Assembly: GCA_033391075.1 (NCBI GenBank)
Contig: JAWPMV010000001.1
Location: forward strand, 4,402,001 to 4,466,000
Direction: 5' to 3'
Source of the DNA: Bacteroidia bacterium
Lineage (GTDB): Bacteria > Bacteroidota > Bacteroidia > J057
DNA length: 64,000 bases
Shown: in pieces, positions 44,578 to 53,738 of the stretch
How the letters are laid out: each line of letters starts with the position of its first letter
How positions within the stretch are numbered: position 1 is the first letter of the stretch
Notes under the pieces: generated by a model
Databases searched by the model: none
Told to the model about the DNA's origin: nothing
Seen by the model: only the letters and a program-made list of their open reading frames with translations
Program-made: the position numbers and the translations under genes

Positions 44578-45264
44578 ATGAACACAAAACTCCTCAACAA
44601 AGAAGAACTCGCCTGGTCTCCTATAGTAGCCAATAACTCCATGAACCGCGAACGACAAGCGATCGGAATTAACAGCTACGAAAAAGACATTGGCCTAAAT
44701 CCTCTTGACTTTCTTTTGAAGAATAGCAGCCAGGAGAAGGTTCGCTGGTTGGATTTATGCTGTGGAAAGGGAAATGCTTTGATACAAACGGCTAACATCC
44801 TTGAGGAAAAAGGAGGTTCCGATCAGTTCGAACTCAGCGGTATCGACCTGGTCGATTTTTTCTCTGATCCCGCTAATCTAAGGATTGACTTTCAGGTACA
44901 AAACCTGGAAAGCTGGATGCCTCAAAAGGAGTATGACTTAATTAGCATCGTTCATGGATTACACTATGTGGGAGATAAAATTTCCTTAGTAGAAAGAGCC
45001 ATTTCAGCTTTAAGCCCACAAGGCCTGTTTATCGCAAACCTCGACCTGGAAAACATCAAAATCCAAGCTGTCAATCAGCCGAAAAAACTGCTTTCCAGCT
45101 TCTTCAAAAAAAATAAACTTGAATACAATGCCCGCAAAAAAATTATCTCTTCCGACAAGAGAAAAATAGATACATCAGGCTTCCACTACCTCGGTGCAGA
45201 TGACAAAGCCGGCCCTAACTATACCGGCCAGGAAGTTGTAAATTCATATTATGCTCTGAAGTGA
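44578..45264 (+). CDS. Class I SAM-dependent methyltransferase
   Basis: The protein has 228 residues. Motif I is VRWLDLCCGKGNALIQTA, followed by the acidic motif II region (LSGIDLVDFF), motif post-I (QVQNLESW) and motif IV-type EYDLISIVHGLHYVGD, matching the Rossmann-like methyltransferase core (residues about 55-160). The C-terminal part, with AVNQPKKLLSSFFKKNKLEYNARKKII, resembles non-specific small-molecule methyltransferases. The acceptor is unknown. It lies 34 bases before the following unknown gene and may be co-transcribed. Confidence 0.88.
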   Translation: MNTKLLNKEELAWSPIVANNSMNRERQAIGINSYEKDIGLNPLDFLLKNSSQEKVRWLDLCCGKGNALIQTANILEEKGGSDQFELSGIDLVDFFSDPANLRIDFQVQNLESWMPQKEYDLISIVHGLHYVGDKISLVERAISALSPQGLFIANLDLENIKIQAVNQPKKLLSSFFKKNKLEYNARKKIISSDKRKIDTSGFHYLGADDKAGPNYTGQEVVNSYYALK

Positions 45265-45298
45265 GCAGGCCAATTCTTGCAGTAGAAAACTTACTTTC

Positions 45299-45994
45299 AT
45301 GCGTATACTTTTACTTATATCAAGTCTTCTCCTGACAACAGGAAGTATATGGATTGTTGCCAAACAAGGAATCAGCCTGAGTTCATTGGGGCCTCTGCTC
45401 TTCTTCGGAGGATGCAGCTTAGTATTCATCTTTGAAAAAAGGTGGGATACCTGGATTGAAAAGTTTAAACAGAAAAAAATAGAATCTGCCAACTGCAAAA
45501 TCCACGAAGAGGGCTTTTACTTTCCCAAAGGATACTACTTCAGGCAGGGGTTTATGAAAAATCAGAATAATCTTCCCTTTCATAAAATCAAAGAAATCAG
45601 AATCAATACCTTGCCCATCAGTGCCGTAACACATGAAAAGGAAGTGATTTTTCTACAAGGAATGAAGCGCGAGGAAGTAGAAAAAACGGCCTTTGCCAAA
45701 CAGCTCAAAATTGTAGAGCCCGTAGATATCTGGTCCCTGATCTGCGATGACTTTTTGGATACAGAACCTGATGAGGAAGAGCGTAAAAAAATCATCTCTC
45801 TCCTTGAAGAGCAGGGAATCAGCAAAACAGAACTTGGTCAGATAAGGAAAAGAATAAAATTCAGGATGCTTCTCCGAACCTATTTCTCCTGGGAATGGAT
45901 ATATTATGGTCAATTTGATGTCCTTCATGAACTTTGGCCCATGAATAAGAAAAAATATGCCTGGACCATGGATATAGCTTTAAGAAATGGATAA
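45299..45994 (+). CDS. Hypothetical membrane-anchored protein
   Basis: The protein has 231 residues. Two N-terminal hydrophobic segments (about residues 2-20 and 27-42) are followed by a hydrophilic cytoplasmic-looking domain (FHKIKEIRINTLPISAVTHEKEVIFLQGMKREEVEKTAF) that could be a PH-like strand set, and a C-terminal helical part (DEEERKKIISLLEEQGISKTELGQIRKRIKFRMLL). I do not recognise the family. Its stop overlaps the start of the sulfatase gene by 8 bases, so the two are translationally coupled. Confidence 0.65.
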   Translation: MRILLLISSLLLTTGSIWIVAKQGISLSSLGPLLFFGGCSLVFIFEKRWDTWIEKFKQKKIESANCKIHEEGFYFPKGYYFRQGFMKNQNNLPFHKIKEIRINTLPISAVTHEKEVIFLQGMKREEVEKTAFAKQLKIVEPVDIWSLICDDFLDTEPDEEERKKIISLLEEQGISKTELGQIRKRIKFRMLLRTYFSWEWIYYGQFDVLHELWPMNKKKYAWTMDIALRNG

Positions 45995-47324
45995 AACACT
46001 TACTCTTGTTTGCTTATTGGCCCTCATGCTAAGTGCTTGCAGCAAAGAAAATAAACTACCCTCCCCCAATATTATTCTCATCATGGCAGATGATCTGGGT
46101 TATGGAGATATTCCCTCTTATGGCAATAAGCACATCCAAACACCCAATCTCGATTATCTGGCTTCAGAAGGCGTTCGCTTTACCGATTTTCACTCCAATG
46201 GTTCGGTTTGCAGCCCCACCCGCGCGGCTTTGATGACAGGAAAATACCAGCAACGCACGGGAGTCGAAGGAGTGATCACAGCCAAGAGTCATCGAGAAGT
46301 AGGCATGAGCCTGGATGAAATCAGCATGGCCGATGAATTCAAAAAGCATGGCTACCAAACTGGTATGTTTGGGAAATGGCATTTGGGCTATGCCCCAGAA
46401 TACAATCCTGTTTTTCAGGGCTTCAATGAATTTGTAGGCTTTGTCAGCGGCAACGTTGATTTCCAGGCACACATTGACCAGGAGGGATATCTCGATTGGT
46501 GGAAAGGGGATAGGATTGCGAATGAAAGCGGATACACAACCGACCTCATCACAGACTATGGAGTGGATTTCATTCAAAACAATAATCCCCAGAAAACGGC
46601 TAAGCCATTCTTTCTCTACCTTCCTCATGAAGCCCCCCACTATCCCTATCAAAATCGGAAGAGCAAAGCCTTAAGAGAAGTCGGCACAGCAGCTAGTTTG
46701 CCTGTCGATAAAGACAGTATACCGGGGCTTTATAAAGAAATGATAGAGATCATGGATGAAGGCATTGGGCGCATCATTCAAAGCCTCAAAGAGACCGGCC
46801 AATATGAAAATACCTTGATCGTTTTTTGCTCAGATAATGGGGCTAGTAGGAATGGGAGCAATGGAGTACTAAGAGGATTTAAAGCGGGTGTTTATGAAGG
46901 AGGAAGTCGGGTTCCGGCGATCATAAGCTTTCCCGGAAAAATCCCGAAAGGCTGGCTGAGTGAAGAAGTGGTTCTTAGTATGGATTACTTGCCCACCTTC
47001 CTTGATTTTATAGGAAAAGAAGCTTCCGGAGATAAAATAGATGGAATTAGCATCAAAGATCATCTGATGCATAAATCAGCACTTCCTGAAAGAGATCTTT
47101 TTTATGCCTTTAAGCATCAAAGCTTTATCAGAAGCGGAAACTATAAATTGATTCGCAAAAAGAATGAAGCGGGAGATATCTATGAACTGTATGATTTAGG
47201 CAAAGACCTTCAAGAGAAAAACAATCTGGTAGCAGTTCATCCGGATATAGTAAAAGTTCAGGAGGAAAAGCTGAAAAAATGGGAAGAAGAGGTTCATCAT
47301 GGTGTCACCCGGATATCCCAATAA
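45987..47324 (+). CDS. Sulfatase (formylglycine-dependent) lipoprotein
   Basis: The protein has 445 residues. The lipoprotein signal ends LMLSAC, with Cys18 lipidated. The metal-binding DD pair lies in IMADDLGYGD (35-36), and the formylglycine motif is C75-S-P-T-R in SNGSVCSPTRAALMTG, followed by GYQTGMFGKWHLGY. Arylsulfatase-type enzymes hydrolyse sulfate esters of carbohydrates or small molecules. The Cys-type motif requires a formylglycine-generating enzyme encoded elsewhere. The C-terminal DIYELYDLGKDLQEKNNL is typical of the family. It overlaps the upstream unknown gene by 8 bases. Confidence 0.94.
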   Translation: MDKTLTLVCLLALMLSACSKENKLPSPNIILIMADDLGYGDIPSYGNKHIQTPNLDYLASEGVRFTDFHSNGSVCSPTRAALMTGKYQQRTGVEGVITAKSHREVGMSLDEISMADEFKKHGYQTGMFGKWHLGYAPEYNPVFQGFNEFVGFVSGNVDFQAHIDQEGYLDWWKGDRIANESGYTTDLITDYGVDFIQNNNPQKTAKPFFLYLPHEAPHYPYQNRKSKALREVGTAASLPVDKDSIPGLYKEMIEIMDEGIGRIIQSLKETGQYENTLIVFCSDNGASRNGSNGVLRGFKAGVYEGGSRVPAIISFPGKIPKGWLSEEVVLSMDYLPTFLDFIGKEASGDKIDGISIKDHLMHKSALPERDLFYAFKHQSFIRSGNYKLIRKKNEAGDIYELYDLGKDLQEKNNLVAVHPDIVKVQEEKLKKWEEEVHHGVTRISQ

Positions 47325-47362
47325 AGAACCGTAGATGAGGTAAAAAATTATAGAGAGAGAAG

Positions 47363-47677
47363 ATGAGTAATGAGCAAACGCATTTTGAAGAAATCGTATT
47401 AGGTTTTCAGGACGCAGAACTCGGTTCTATGTTCGGCAAAGCTTGCGGAAAACTTCATAAGAAAGCCTTTGTGGCTTTTTTTCAAAATGAGATGGTCTTT
47501 AAATTGGGAAGGGAAGAGATCGAGCCCTACTTGCATAAATATGAAGGTTCCCAAAATTGGGATCCTTCCGGCAAAAACAGGCCCATGAAAGATTGGCTTC
47601 AGGTCCCTGCCGAATACAATGAGGATTGGCCCAGGCTCGCTCAAAAGGCCAAAGAATATTTAGAACAAATTGTATAA
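47363..47677 (+). CDS. Small TfoX N-terminal-like protein
   Basis: The protein has 104 residues. The pattern MFGKACGKLHKKAFVAFFQNEMVFKLG, then a loop with GSQNWDPSGKNRPMKDWLQVPAEYNEDWPRLAQKAKEYL, resembles the N-terminal TfoX/Sxy fold found in stand-alone form in many bacteria. Such stand-alone proteins have no proven competence role. It is soluble, and lies 38 bases upstream of an alpha/beta-hydrolase gene. Confidence 0.6.
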   Translation: MSNEQTHFEEIVLGFQDAELGSMFGKACGKLHKKAFVAFFQNEMVFKLGREEIEPYLHKYEGSQNWDPSGKNRPMKDWLQVPAEYNEDWPRLAQKAKEYLEQIV

Positions 47678-47715
47678 AAGGAAAAGCAACTTACAATCTA
47701 TCTTCAGCAAAATAC

Positions 47716-48531
47716 ATGACTACTCCCGAAGATCAACTCAATCTCCGCGCCCGTCATCCGGACTTTCAGCTTGCCCTGGATGTAAATGAATCAGCCTCCG
47801 AAAAAGCCAGAAATCAATACAGCTGTCAGTTGGATGTGCCTTACGGTAAAGAAGCCTTACAAAGCCTCGACATCTTCCCTTCTGCTGTTCCCAATTCTCC
47901 TGTCCTGATCTTCATTCATGGAGGCTACTGGAAGGCTTTGGATAAAAGCAGCTATCGCTTCATTGCAGCTCCCTTTGTTGATCAGAATATCACAGTTTGC
48001 CTTATCAATTACCGCCTGATTCCTTCGGTAAACATGGAAGCCCTTTTGCAAGATATTAGTAGCTCTCTTGCATGGATTCAGCCTAATATTTCCCGATACA
48101 ATGGCAATCCTCAAACAATGGTACTTTCAGGACATTCAGCAGGCGGGCATTTGGCTTTGATGGCATACCTGATGAATGAAGCCTTAAGGCCCGCAATAAA
48201 AGGTATTTGCAGCCTGAGCGGCATCTTTGATTTAGCCCCCATCAAAAACAGTTACCTGAATGAAGATTTACAGTTAAGCGAGGAAGATGTGGAAGCCTTT
48301 AGCGTTGCAAACAAAGACCTCAGTCAATTGAAGTGCCCTAGCCTTTTGAGCGTAGGTTCAGAAGAGACCGCTTTATTCATCGATGAATCCAAAAACTTAT
48401 ATGAACAACATAAATCCAAGGCTCCTATAAGTTATTACGAATATCCCGGTCTCAATCATTACGAGATTGTGCATAAATTAGGGGAAGCTGATAGTCCTTT
48501 GGTGCGGTTTTTATTACAACTCATTCCCTGA
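47716..48531 (+). CDS. Alpha/beta-hydrolase (kynurenine formamidase/BD-FAE-like)
   Basis: The protein has 271 residues from the ATG at 47716; longer in-frame starts overlap the upstream gene. It shows the oxyanion motif IFIHGGYWKALDKSSYRFI, INYRLIP, the nucleophile elbow GHSAGGHLAL, the LSGIFDLAPI segment, SVGSEETA for the acid, and LNHYEIVHKLG with the catalytic His. These features fit the hormone-sensitive-lipase/BD-FAE branch, which includes arylformamidases. No kyn genes are adjacent. It is cytoplasmic because it lacks a signal peptide. Confidence 0.86.
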   Translation: MTTPEDQLNLRARHPDFQLALDVNESASEKARNQYSCQLDVPYGKEALQSLDIFPSAVPNSPVLIFIHGGYWKALDKSSYRFIAAPFVDQNITVCLINYRLIPSVNMEALLQDISSSLAWIQPNISRYNGNPQTMVLSGHSAGGHLALMAYLMNEALRPAIKGICSLSGIFDLAPIKNSYLNEDLQLSEEDVEAFSVANKDLSQLKCPSLLSVGSEETALFIDESKNLYEQHKSKAPISYYEYPGLNHYEIVHKLGEADSPLVRFLLQLIP

Positions 48532-48596
48532 GGCTGAAATTGACTTATCCAGAGTAACCAGGCTTATTTTATACACTTCATTTGAAATCAACCTAT

Positions 48597-49355
48597 ATGC
48601 TTTTTAGATTTTTCCTTTGCACCCTTTTGATTGCCTTGTTTTCCTGCTCTGAGACTGAAAAGAAAACTAAGCCTGAAAAGCCAGCTGAAAAAGCAACACT
48701 TACCATATCTGATTTAAGTCAGGATAATATCCCCACATCCATCGAACTAAAAGGGAAGTTTCTGGAAGCCAAATCCTGGACGGATAAAAATGGGGAGAAC
48801 CTGCTTATCGTAACGAGGAAAGGGCCTTTCAAACAAGCCCATAAAGAGGACGAATATTCAGAGGAACTCTATTCCGTAGAGCTCTTTGGCGAGCAATACA
48901 TAAAAAAGGGAAGCAACTATATCCTCCTTTGGGACATCTATGATTTTGTAAGGGACTGTATGTCGGATATGTGGCTCGGTTTATTGCCCAATTCAACACA
49001 GATTACGGATTGGGATGAAGATGGGATAACCGAGACTAGTTTGATCTATAAACTCACTTGCAGAAGTGATGTTTCACCCTCTGATATGAAAATTCTGATT
49101 CACGAAAATGAAGTTAAAATGGGCTTGCGGGGATCGATGATCCTGGAAATGGATAAAGCTAAGATGGGTCCGGATTTTGACCCCGATGCTGCAAAGATTG
49201 ACATGAGTAAACTTCCGGAGATGGAGCAGTATATGAGCCTGATGGGTCGATATAAGAATGAAGATGATTTCAAGGAACAGCCGAAAGTATTTCTCGAAAA
49301 CGCACGGAAATTATGGATGAAATTTATGGATAAGGATGAATTCCAGCAATTGTAA
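48597..49355 (+). CDS. Lipoprotein resembling the M949_RS01915 surface-polysaccharide family
   Basis: The protein has 252 residues from the ATG at 48597; a TTG five codons earlier is less likely. The lipoprotein signal ends LIALFSC. The core includes SWTDKNGENLLIVTRKGPF, YILLWDIYDFVRDCMSDMWLGLLP, TDWDEDGITETSLIYKLTCRSDVSPSDMKILIHE and KMGLRGSMIL. These match my memory of a Bacteroidota family named after a Riemerella gene linked to lipopolysaccharide; the match is from recall only. The C-terminal ~70 residues are charged and helical. The function is unproven. Confidence 0.6.
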   Translation: MLFRFFLCTLLIALFSCSETEKKTKPEKPAEKATLTISDLSQDNIPTSIELKGKFLEAKSWTDKNGENLLIVTRKGPFKQAHKEDEYSEELYSVELFGEQYIKKGSNYILLWDIYDFVRDCMSDMWLGLLPNSTQITDWDEDGITETSLIYKLTCRSDVSPSDMKILIHENEVKMGLRGSMILEMDKAKMGPDFDPDAAKIDMSKLPEMEQYMSLMGRYKNEDDFKEQPKVFLENARKLWMKFMDKDEFQQL

Positions 49356-49387
49356 ATGCTTCAGGCTGAATTTATATTTTTATTGCC

Positions 49388-50461
49388 ATGCTAGTTAAGC
49401 AAAACATTTTTTGCATTTCTATTTTCTTGTGGGTGTTCTGCCATCCATTTGCATCATCAGCCCAGGAAAACGAGCTGGATTATGCCGCCATAGATGAAAG
49501 AATTGACCAGGTCTTAGACAGCACAGGGATTCCCGGCTTTAGCATATCCATCATAAATGCCGGGCAGTCAGACTTTCTCAAAAGCTACGGATACAGAAGC
49601 ATGGAAAGCAAAGAGGCCGTAGATCAGCAAACCCGTTTTGAGGCAGCTTCCCTGACCAAACCTATTTTGGCCTATTGGGTGCTAAAATTGATGGAGCAGG
49701 AGAAAATTGAGCTGGATAAACCTTTGTACCAATACCTCGAGTATGCCGATCTCGCGCATGATAAACGGTACAAACTCATTACGGCTCGCATGGTTTTGAG
49801 CCATACAACAGGTCTACCCAATTGGAGAAAGGACAGAAATAGTCCTAAGCTAAAGCTCCGAAGAAAACCCGGGAGCAAATTTGGCTATTCAGGAGAAGGC
49901 TTTGTTTACCTACAGAAGGTGGTTGAACATATACTTGAATCAGATTTAAACAGCATCGCCCATGAGTTCATCTTCTCTCCCCTCAACATGGAAAACAGCT
50001 CAATGGTTTTCGAGGAAAATGGGAATTATGCGCTTGGGCATAACAAAGCACATACTTCCAGAAAGAAGTCAAAACCCAATAAAGCCAATGCTGCATACAG
50101 CTTGCAAAGCACAGCTGAGGATTATGGCAAATTTCTCCAGGAATTGCTCAATCCAGAATTCATCGATAAAGCCCTTGTAGAACAGGCCTTCAGTATTCAA
50201 AGCCTGATGAAAAAAGAGGATCCTAGCTTAGGCTGGGGATTGGGTATGGGAATAAACCAGACAGCTGAGGATCAATACATTTGGCATTGGGGTGACAATG
50301 GGGTTTTCAAAGCCTTTTTCATCTTTTCCCCCATACAACAAAGAGGCTTTGTATATTTTTCCAATAGCCAGATCGGCCTAAGCATAGTAAAAAGACTAAT
50401 CAAGTGGGTATTTCTTGACAAATCGATCATGGAGAACTGGCAATATTACTCGCAATTTTAG
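49388..50461 (+). CDS. Secreted serine hydrolase, class C beta-lactamase fold
   Basis: The protein has 357 residues. A signal peptide ends at about residue 26 (FASSAQ). The SxxK motif is S88-L-T-K91 in RFEAASLTKPILAYWV; the second motif, usually Y-x-N, appears as Y-S-G in KFGYSGEGFVYLQ, as in many esterase-like members; the third is HWGDNG. Such enzymes include D-aminopeptidases, esterases and penicillin-binding-like proteins, so a true beta-lactamase activity is doubtful. It is encoded 32 bases after the preceding lipoprotein. Confidence 0.9.
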   Translation: MLVKQNIFCISIFLWVFCHPFASSAQENELDYAAIDERIDQVLDSTGIPGFSISIINAGQSDFLKSYGYRSMESKEAVDQQTRFEAASLTKPILAYWVLKLMEQEKIELDKPLYQYLEYADLAHDKRYKLITARMVLSHTTGLPNWRKDRNSPKLKLRRKPGSKFGYSGEGFVYLQKVVEHILESDLNSIAHEFIFSPLNMENSSMVFEENGNYALGHNKAHTSRKKSKPNKANAAYSLQSTAEDYGKFLQELLNPEFIDKALVEQAFSIQSLMKKEDPSLGWGLGMGINQTAEDQYIWHWGDNGVFKAFFIFSPIQQRGFVYFSNSQIGLSIVKRLIKWVFLDKSIMENWQYYSQF

Positions 50462-50499
50462 GCTTAACCTCAAGCGCTTCTAAATCAGCAAAAAAGCTC

Positions 50500-51003
50500 A
50501 TGAAATTTACTGTTTCCGTCAACACCCTCTACGAATGCTCCCTGGAAAGAGCTTTCAAAACCCCTATGCTATGCGATGTCTCCAAAGTTCATACTGGATA
50601 TGGGATCATGCCGAAAGTTACCCATAGTACGGAAGATGAAAATTGGGGAAAAGTGGGACAAAGCAAGAAGGTTCACGTAGCCAAATCTCTCAGCCAAAAA
50701 GGAGGATGGGCCTCTAATGATACCGTTCTCGAAAGAGTGGAAAACAAGTATTGGAAGATTCAGGTAGATGAATTCCAATCCTGGATGTTGGGCTTTTATA
50801 AATTTGTCGGACTTTGGGAAACGGAAGAATTGGAACCCAATAAAATCGCCATCACCTATACCTATGATTTGTATTCAGAAAGTCCCTTCTTTTATCCTTT
50901 CAACTGGATATTTGCCCGGACTTTCTGGAAAACCTATATGAAAAGGGTATTGGAGAATATCAGAGAGATGGCCTATCAGGAAGAGCCCTATTTATATGAG
51001 TGA
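50500..51003 (+). CDS. SRPBCC-fold protein
   Basis: The protein has 167 residues. It begins FTVSVNTLYECSLERAFKTPMLCDVSKVHTGYGIMPKV, with alternating strands KVGQSKKVHVAKSLSQKGGWASNDTVLERVENKYWKIQVDEF and a C-terminal long helix FARTFWKTYMKRVLENIREMA, consistent with a START/SRPBCC helix-grip fold for hydrophobic ligands. The ligand is unknown. It is 38 bases downstream of the serine hydrolase gene and probably in the same transcript. Confidence 0.72.
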   Translation: MKFTVSVNTLYECSLERAFKTPMLCDVSKVHTGYGIMPKVTHSTEDENWGKVGQSKKVHVAKSLSQKGGWASNDTVLERVENKYWKIQVDEFQSWMLGFYKFVGLWETEELEPNKIAITYTYDLYSESPFFYPFNWIFARTFWKTYMKRVLENIREMAYQEEPYLYE

Positions 51004-51223
51004 ACAATAAATAGCAAAACTAATCAGAATCAAAAGTCATCTAGGCTGCCACTGTCTATCGAATGAAACGCTCTCGAACTGCCACAGTCATGGGTTTTTA
51101 CTAGTTTATCTTCTCAGCACTTATTCGGTGATTTGTATTCAACTATCCTGAAAATGTATGCATAAGTTGGGCTAAGCTTTTGCATCTTGAAGGTAAATCA
51201 TAAAAAACAAAGAATACCCTCTT

Positions 51224-52189
51224 ATGAGTTCACAACAAACAGCCCTCGATTCGCCTTTCGGATATCGCTCAAGTGCCAAAGAAGTCGTAGCAGATGTTGA
51301 TCTGAGTGGAAAAACCGCAGTGGTTACTGGCGGATATTCCGGAATCGGTACAGAAACAGTCCGTGCCCTTGCCGGAGCCGGAGCAAAAGTAATTGTGCCT
51401 GCCCGTCGTCCGGAGGTAGCCAAAGAAAATCTGGCAGATATAGAAGGTACTGTCTCAGTCCTGGCTTTGGATTTGGGAAAACCTGATTCTATAGATGCAT
51501 TTGTTAAGGAGGTCTCAGAGCAAAATGATGAGATTCATCTCCTCATCAACAATGCTGCCATCATGGCCAATCCCTTGACCCGAGATGATAGAGGATATGA
51601 AAGTCAGTTTGCTACCAATCATCTGGGCCATTTTCAATTGACTGCAGGTCTTTGGCCCTTATTGGAGAAGGCTGAAAATGCCCGCGTTGTAGCTCTTTCT
51701 TCCTCTGCACACAGGATCAATGGTATCGACCTGGATGATCCTAATTTTGACAAAAGAGAGTATGATAAATGGACCGCTTATGGACAGGCAAAGTCTGCAA
51801 ATGCCCTCTTTGCCCTTAAACTGGACAAACTTGGCGAACCCAAAGGCGTAAGAGCTTTCGCAGTAGATCCTGGCGGCATCAAAACGCCATTGCAAAGACA
51901 TCTGACCATGGAAGAACAAATTGCGATGGGATGGTATGACAAGGATGGAAATCCTCATGAAATGTTCAAGACCATCGAACAAGGCGCTTCGACCACCGTT
52001 TGGGCAGCGACCTCACCCCAGCTAGAAGACAAAGGAGGAGTCTTCTGTGCCAATTGTAATATCTCAGAGCCCTGGAAAGAGGGAGATATGCCCTTTATGG
52101 GCGTGCATGCACATGTGCGGGATGAAAAACTGGCCGATGATCTCTGGGCAAAATCTGAAGAATTGATTGGGCGAAAATTCCCGGCTTAG
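51224..52189 (+). CDS. Short-chain dehydrogenase/reductase
   Basis: The protein has 321 residues. The nucleotide-binding motif is TGGYSGIG in KTAVVTGGYSGIGTETVRALAGAG; NNAAIM follows, then the catalytic Ser (VVALSSSAHRI) and Y-x-x-x-K (YGQAKSANALFALKL). PGGIKTPLQRH is the usual post-active-site segment. The extended C-terminus (about residues 255-321) is that of the retinol-dehydrogenase-like SDR group. It is NAD(P)-dependent with unknown substrate. It stands alone and ends with a terminator. Confidence 0.92.
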   Translation: MSSQQTALDSPFGYRSSAKEVVADVDLSGKTAVVTGGYSGIGTETVRALAGAGAKVIVPARRPEVAKENLADIEGTVSVLALDLGKPDSIDAFVKEVSEQNDEIHLLINNAAIMANPLTRDDRGYESQFATNHLGHFQLTAGLWPLLEKAENARVVALSSSAHRINGIDLDDPNFDKREYDKWTAYGQAKSANALFALKLDKLGEPKGVRAFAVDPGGIKTPLQRHLTMEEQIAMGWYDKDGNPHEMFKTIEQGASTTVWAATSPQLEDKGGVFCANCNISEPWKEGDMPFMGVHAHVRDEKLADDLWAKSEELIGRKFPA

Positions 52190-52201
52190 AAAAGGAGAAG
52201 A

Positions 52202-52250
52202 ATCAAGTATTTGGATTGAAATATTATCCCGATACTTGATACTCTTTTTG
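52202..52250 (+). terminator. Terminator of the SDR gene
   Basis: ATCAAGTAT (52202-52210) and ATACTTGAT (52232-52240) form a perfect 9-bp stem with a 21-base loop, followed by ACTCTTTTTG. It lies between convergent stops at 52189 and 52278. Confidence 0.6.
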
Positions 52251-52277
52251 ATCAAGCATGAGCTGGTATTATCTTCT

Positions 52278-52946
52278 TTATATTTCAGAAAGGGAAATCA
52301 GATTGAGCTTCAAGGCTTTTACAATCATACCTGCAGTGTTTTTTACGCCCAGAATTTGAAGTAAACTTGATCGATGTCCTTCTACCGTCCTAAGACTGAT
52401 AAAAAGACTATCAGCTATTTCCTGGCTGCTCTTTCCTTTAATAATCTCTTCCAGAACCTCTCGTTCCCTTCTGGATAATTTGGGAGCTGTCGAAAGACTA
52501 GGATCCGGCTTTGAATTTCCTGTCAGATTACTGAGCATAGCCAGACCGACAAGGTCTGAGAAGTAAAAATCTTTCTCTGCAACCTCAAGCAAAGCTTTTT
52601 GCAGTTCTTCCCATTTAGCTGATTTCAGCACGTATCCGTTTGCTCCCTGTTTCATCATATGCTGAATCAAAGGTGCATCCTCGTGCATAGTCAGGATCAG
52701 GATTTTAATCTCCGGATACAAAGCTTTGACCTTGCCACAGGTCTCCATTCCATCCATTTCTGGCATTTCAAGGTCTAATAAGATCACATCAGCCTCCCCT
52801 CCTCTTTCTAATAATTCCAACAACTCCGCCCCATTTGAAGCCTGTAAAACAACCTTCATATCTGTATTGGAACTAATCATCATCTCTATTCCTTGCCGAA
52901 ATAAAGGATGATCATCAACCAGGCCTATTTTCAAAGATGTTTCCAT
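52278..52946 (-). CDS. LuxR/NarL-family response regulator
   Basis: The protein has 222 residues. The receiver domain (1-125) has acidic residues DD at 11-12, phosphoacceptor D58 in EADVILLDLEMPEMDG, and the K switch in YVLKSAKW. The C-terminal LuxR helix-turn-helix is LSRREREVLEEIIKGKSSQEIADSLFISLRTVEGHRSSLLQILG. It is the partner of the histidine kinase that ends 3 bases upstream. The target genes are not shown by the sequence, but the divergent MACPF gene is one candidate. Confidence 0.96.
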   Translation of the reverse strand: METSLKIGLVDDHPLFRQGIEMMISSNTDMKVVLQASNGAELLELLERGGEADVILLDLEMPEMDGMETCGKVKALYPEIKILILTMHEDAPLIQHMMKQGANGYVLKSAKWEELQKALLEVAEKDFYFSDLVGLAMLSNLTGNSKPDPSLSTAPKLSRREREVLEEIIKGKSSQEIADSLFISLRTVEGHRSSLLQILGVKNTAGMIVKALKLNLISLSEI

Positions 52947-52949
52947 AAT

Positions 52950-53738
52950 TTATTTCGTAAGCTGAGGGATTCCAATTTTGAAAACCACCCCGCCCTCTTC
53001 AGGATGTTGAATTTTCAGAGATCCTTTCAAAAGGGAAAGCCTACTTTCAATATTCTTAATCCCTAATCCAGATTCCTTTGAATTATCCGTAAGCTTCATT
53101 CCTACACCATTATCTATATATATCAAGTGCAGGCCTACTTCACTGCTACCTAAGCTAATTTGAATAAGGTCCGCATCTGCATGTTTTAGAGTGTTGGTAA
53201 TCAATTCCTGCGTAATCCGATATATATGCAAGGCCTGCTCAGGAGGCATTTCTGAAAGATTGCCATAGCCAAATGTTACCTTGTGGCCTGCGTTCTTTCT
53301 TACAACATCACAAAGGCCTTCTATTGCCTCGGGCAAACCCAATTGATTCAAAACGGTAGGTACCAAATCCCTAGCGATGATGCCCAGGCTTTTAATCGAC
53401 TCGCTCAATACTTCATCAGCTTTATCCATCCATTCCGTCTCCTTTTCAGAAGCTTTTTGTTGGGTTTGCTGGATGTACAATCTGGCTGTGGCAAGCATGG
53501 AACCTATATCATCATGTAAGTCTCGTCCTATCCGCTCTCTTTCGGCTTCCTGAGCGTCAAGCACGGACTGTAAGAGTTCTTCCTGATATTGACTTCGCTC
53601 TTCTTCTATCTTCTTCTGCTGGCTGAGAAGTTTTCTTTGATAGAGGACAACAAAGCCTATGATGGCTACTGCCAGTCCAAACATACCTAGTATGCCTCCA
53701 ATCAAAAATTGTAGTTCTATTCCTTCACTTTCAGCCAT
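52950..53738 (-). CDS. NarL-type sensor histidine kinase
   Basis: The protein has 262 residues. One transmembrane helix (about residues 12-34) is followed by a coiled linker rich in Gln and Glu. The HisKA_3 domain has H75 in ERIGRDLHDDIGSMLATARLYIQ, and the ATPase domain has ITQELITNTLKHADADLI, LIYIDNGVGMKLTD and SGLGIKNIESRLSLLKGS. The extracellular part is almost absent, so sensing may depend on the seven-helix protein encoded just upstream. Its start overlaps that gene by 22 bases, indicating tight coupling. Confidence 0.94.
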   Translation of the reverse strand: MAESEGIELQFLIGGILGMFGLAVAIIGFVVLYQRKLLSQQKKIEEERSQYQEELLQSVLDAQEAERERIGRDLHDDIGSMLATARLYIQQTQQKASEKETEWMDKADEVLSESIKSLGIIARDLVPTVLNQLGLPEAIEGLCDVVRKNAGHKVTFGYGNLSEMPPEQALHIYRITQELITNTLKHADADLIQISLGSSEVGLHLIYIDNGVGMKLTDNSKESGLGIKNIESRLSLLKGSLKIQHPEEGGVVFKIGIPQLTK

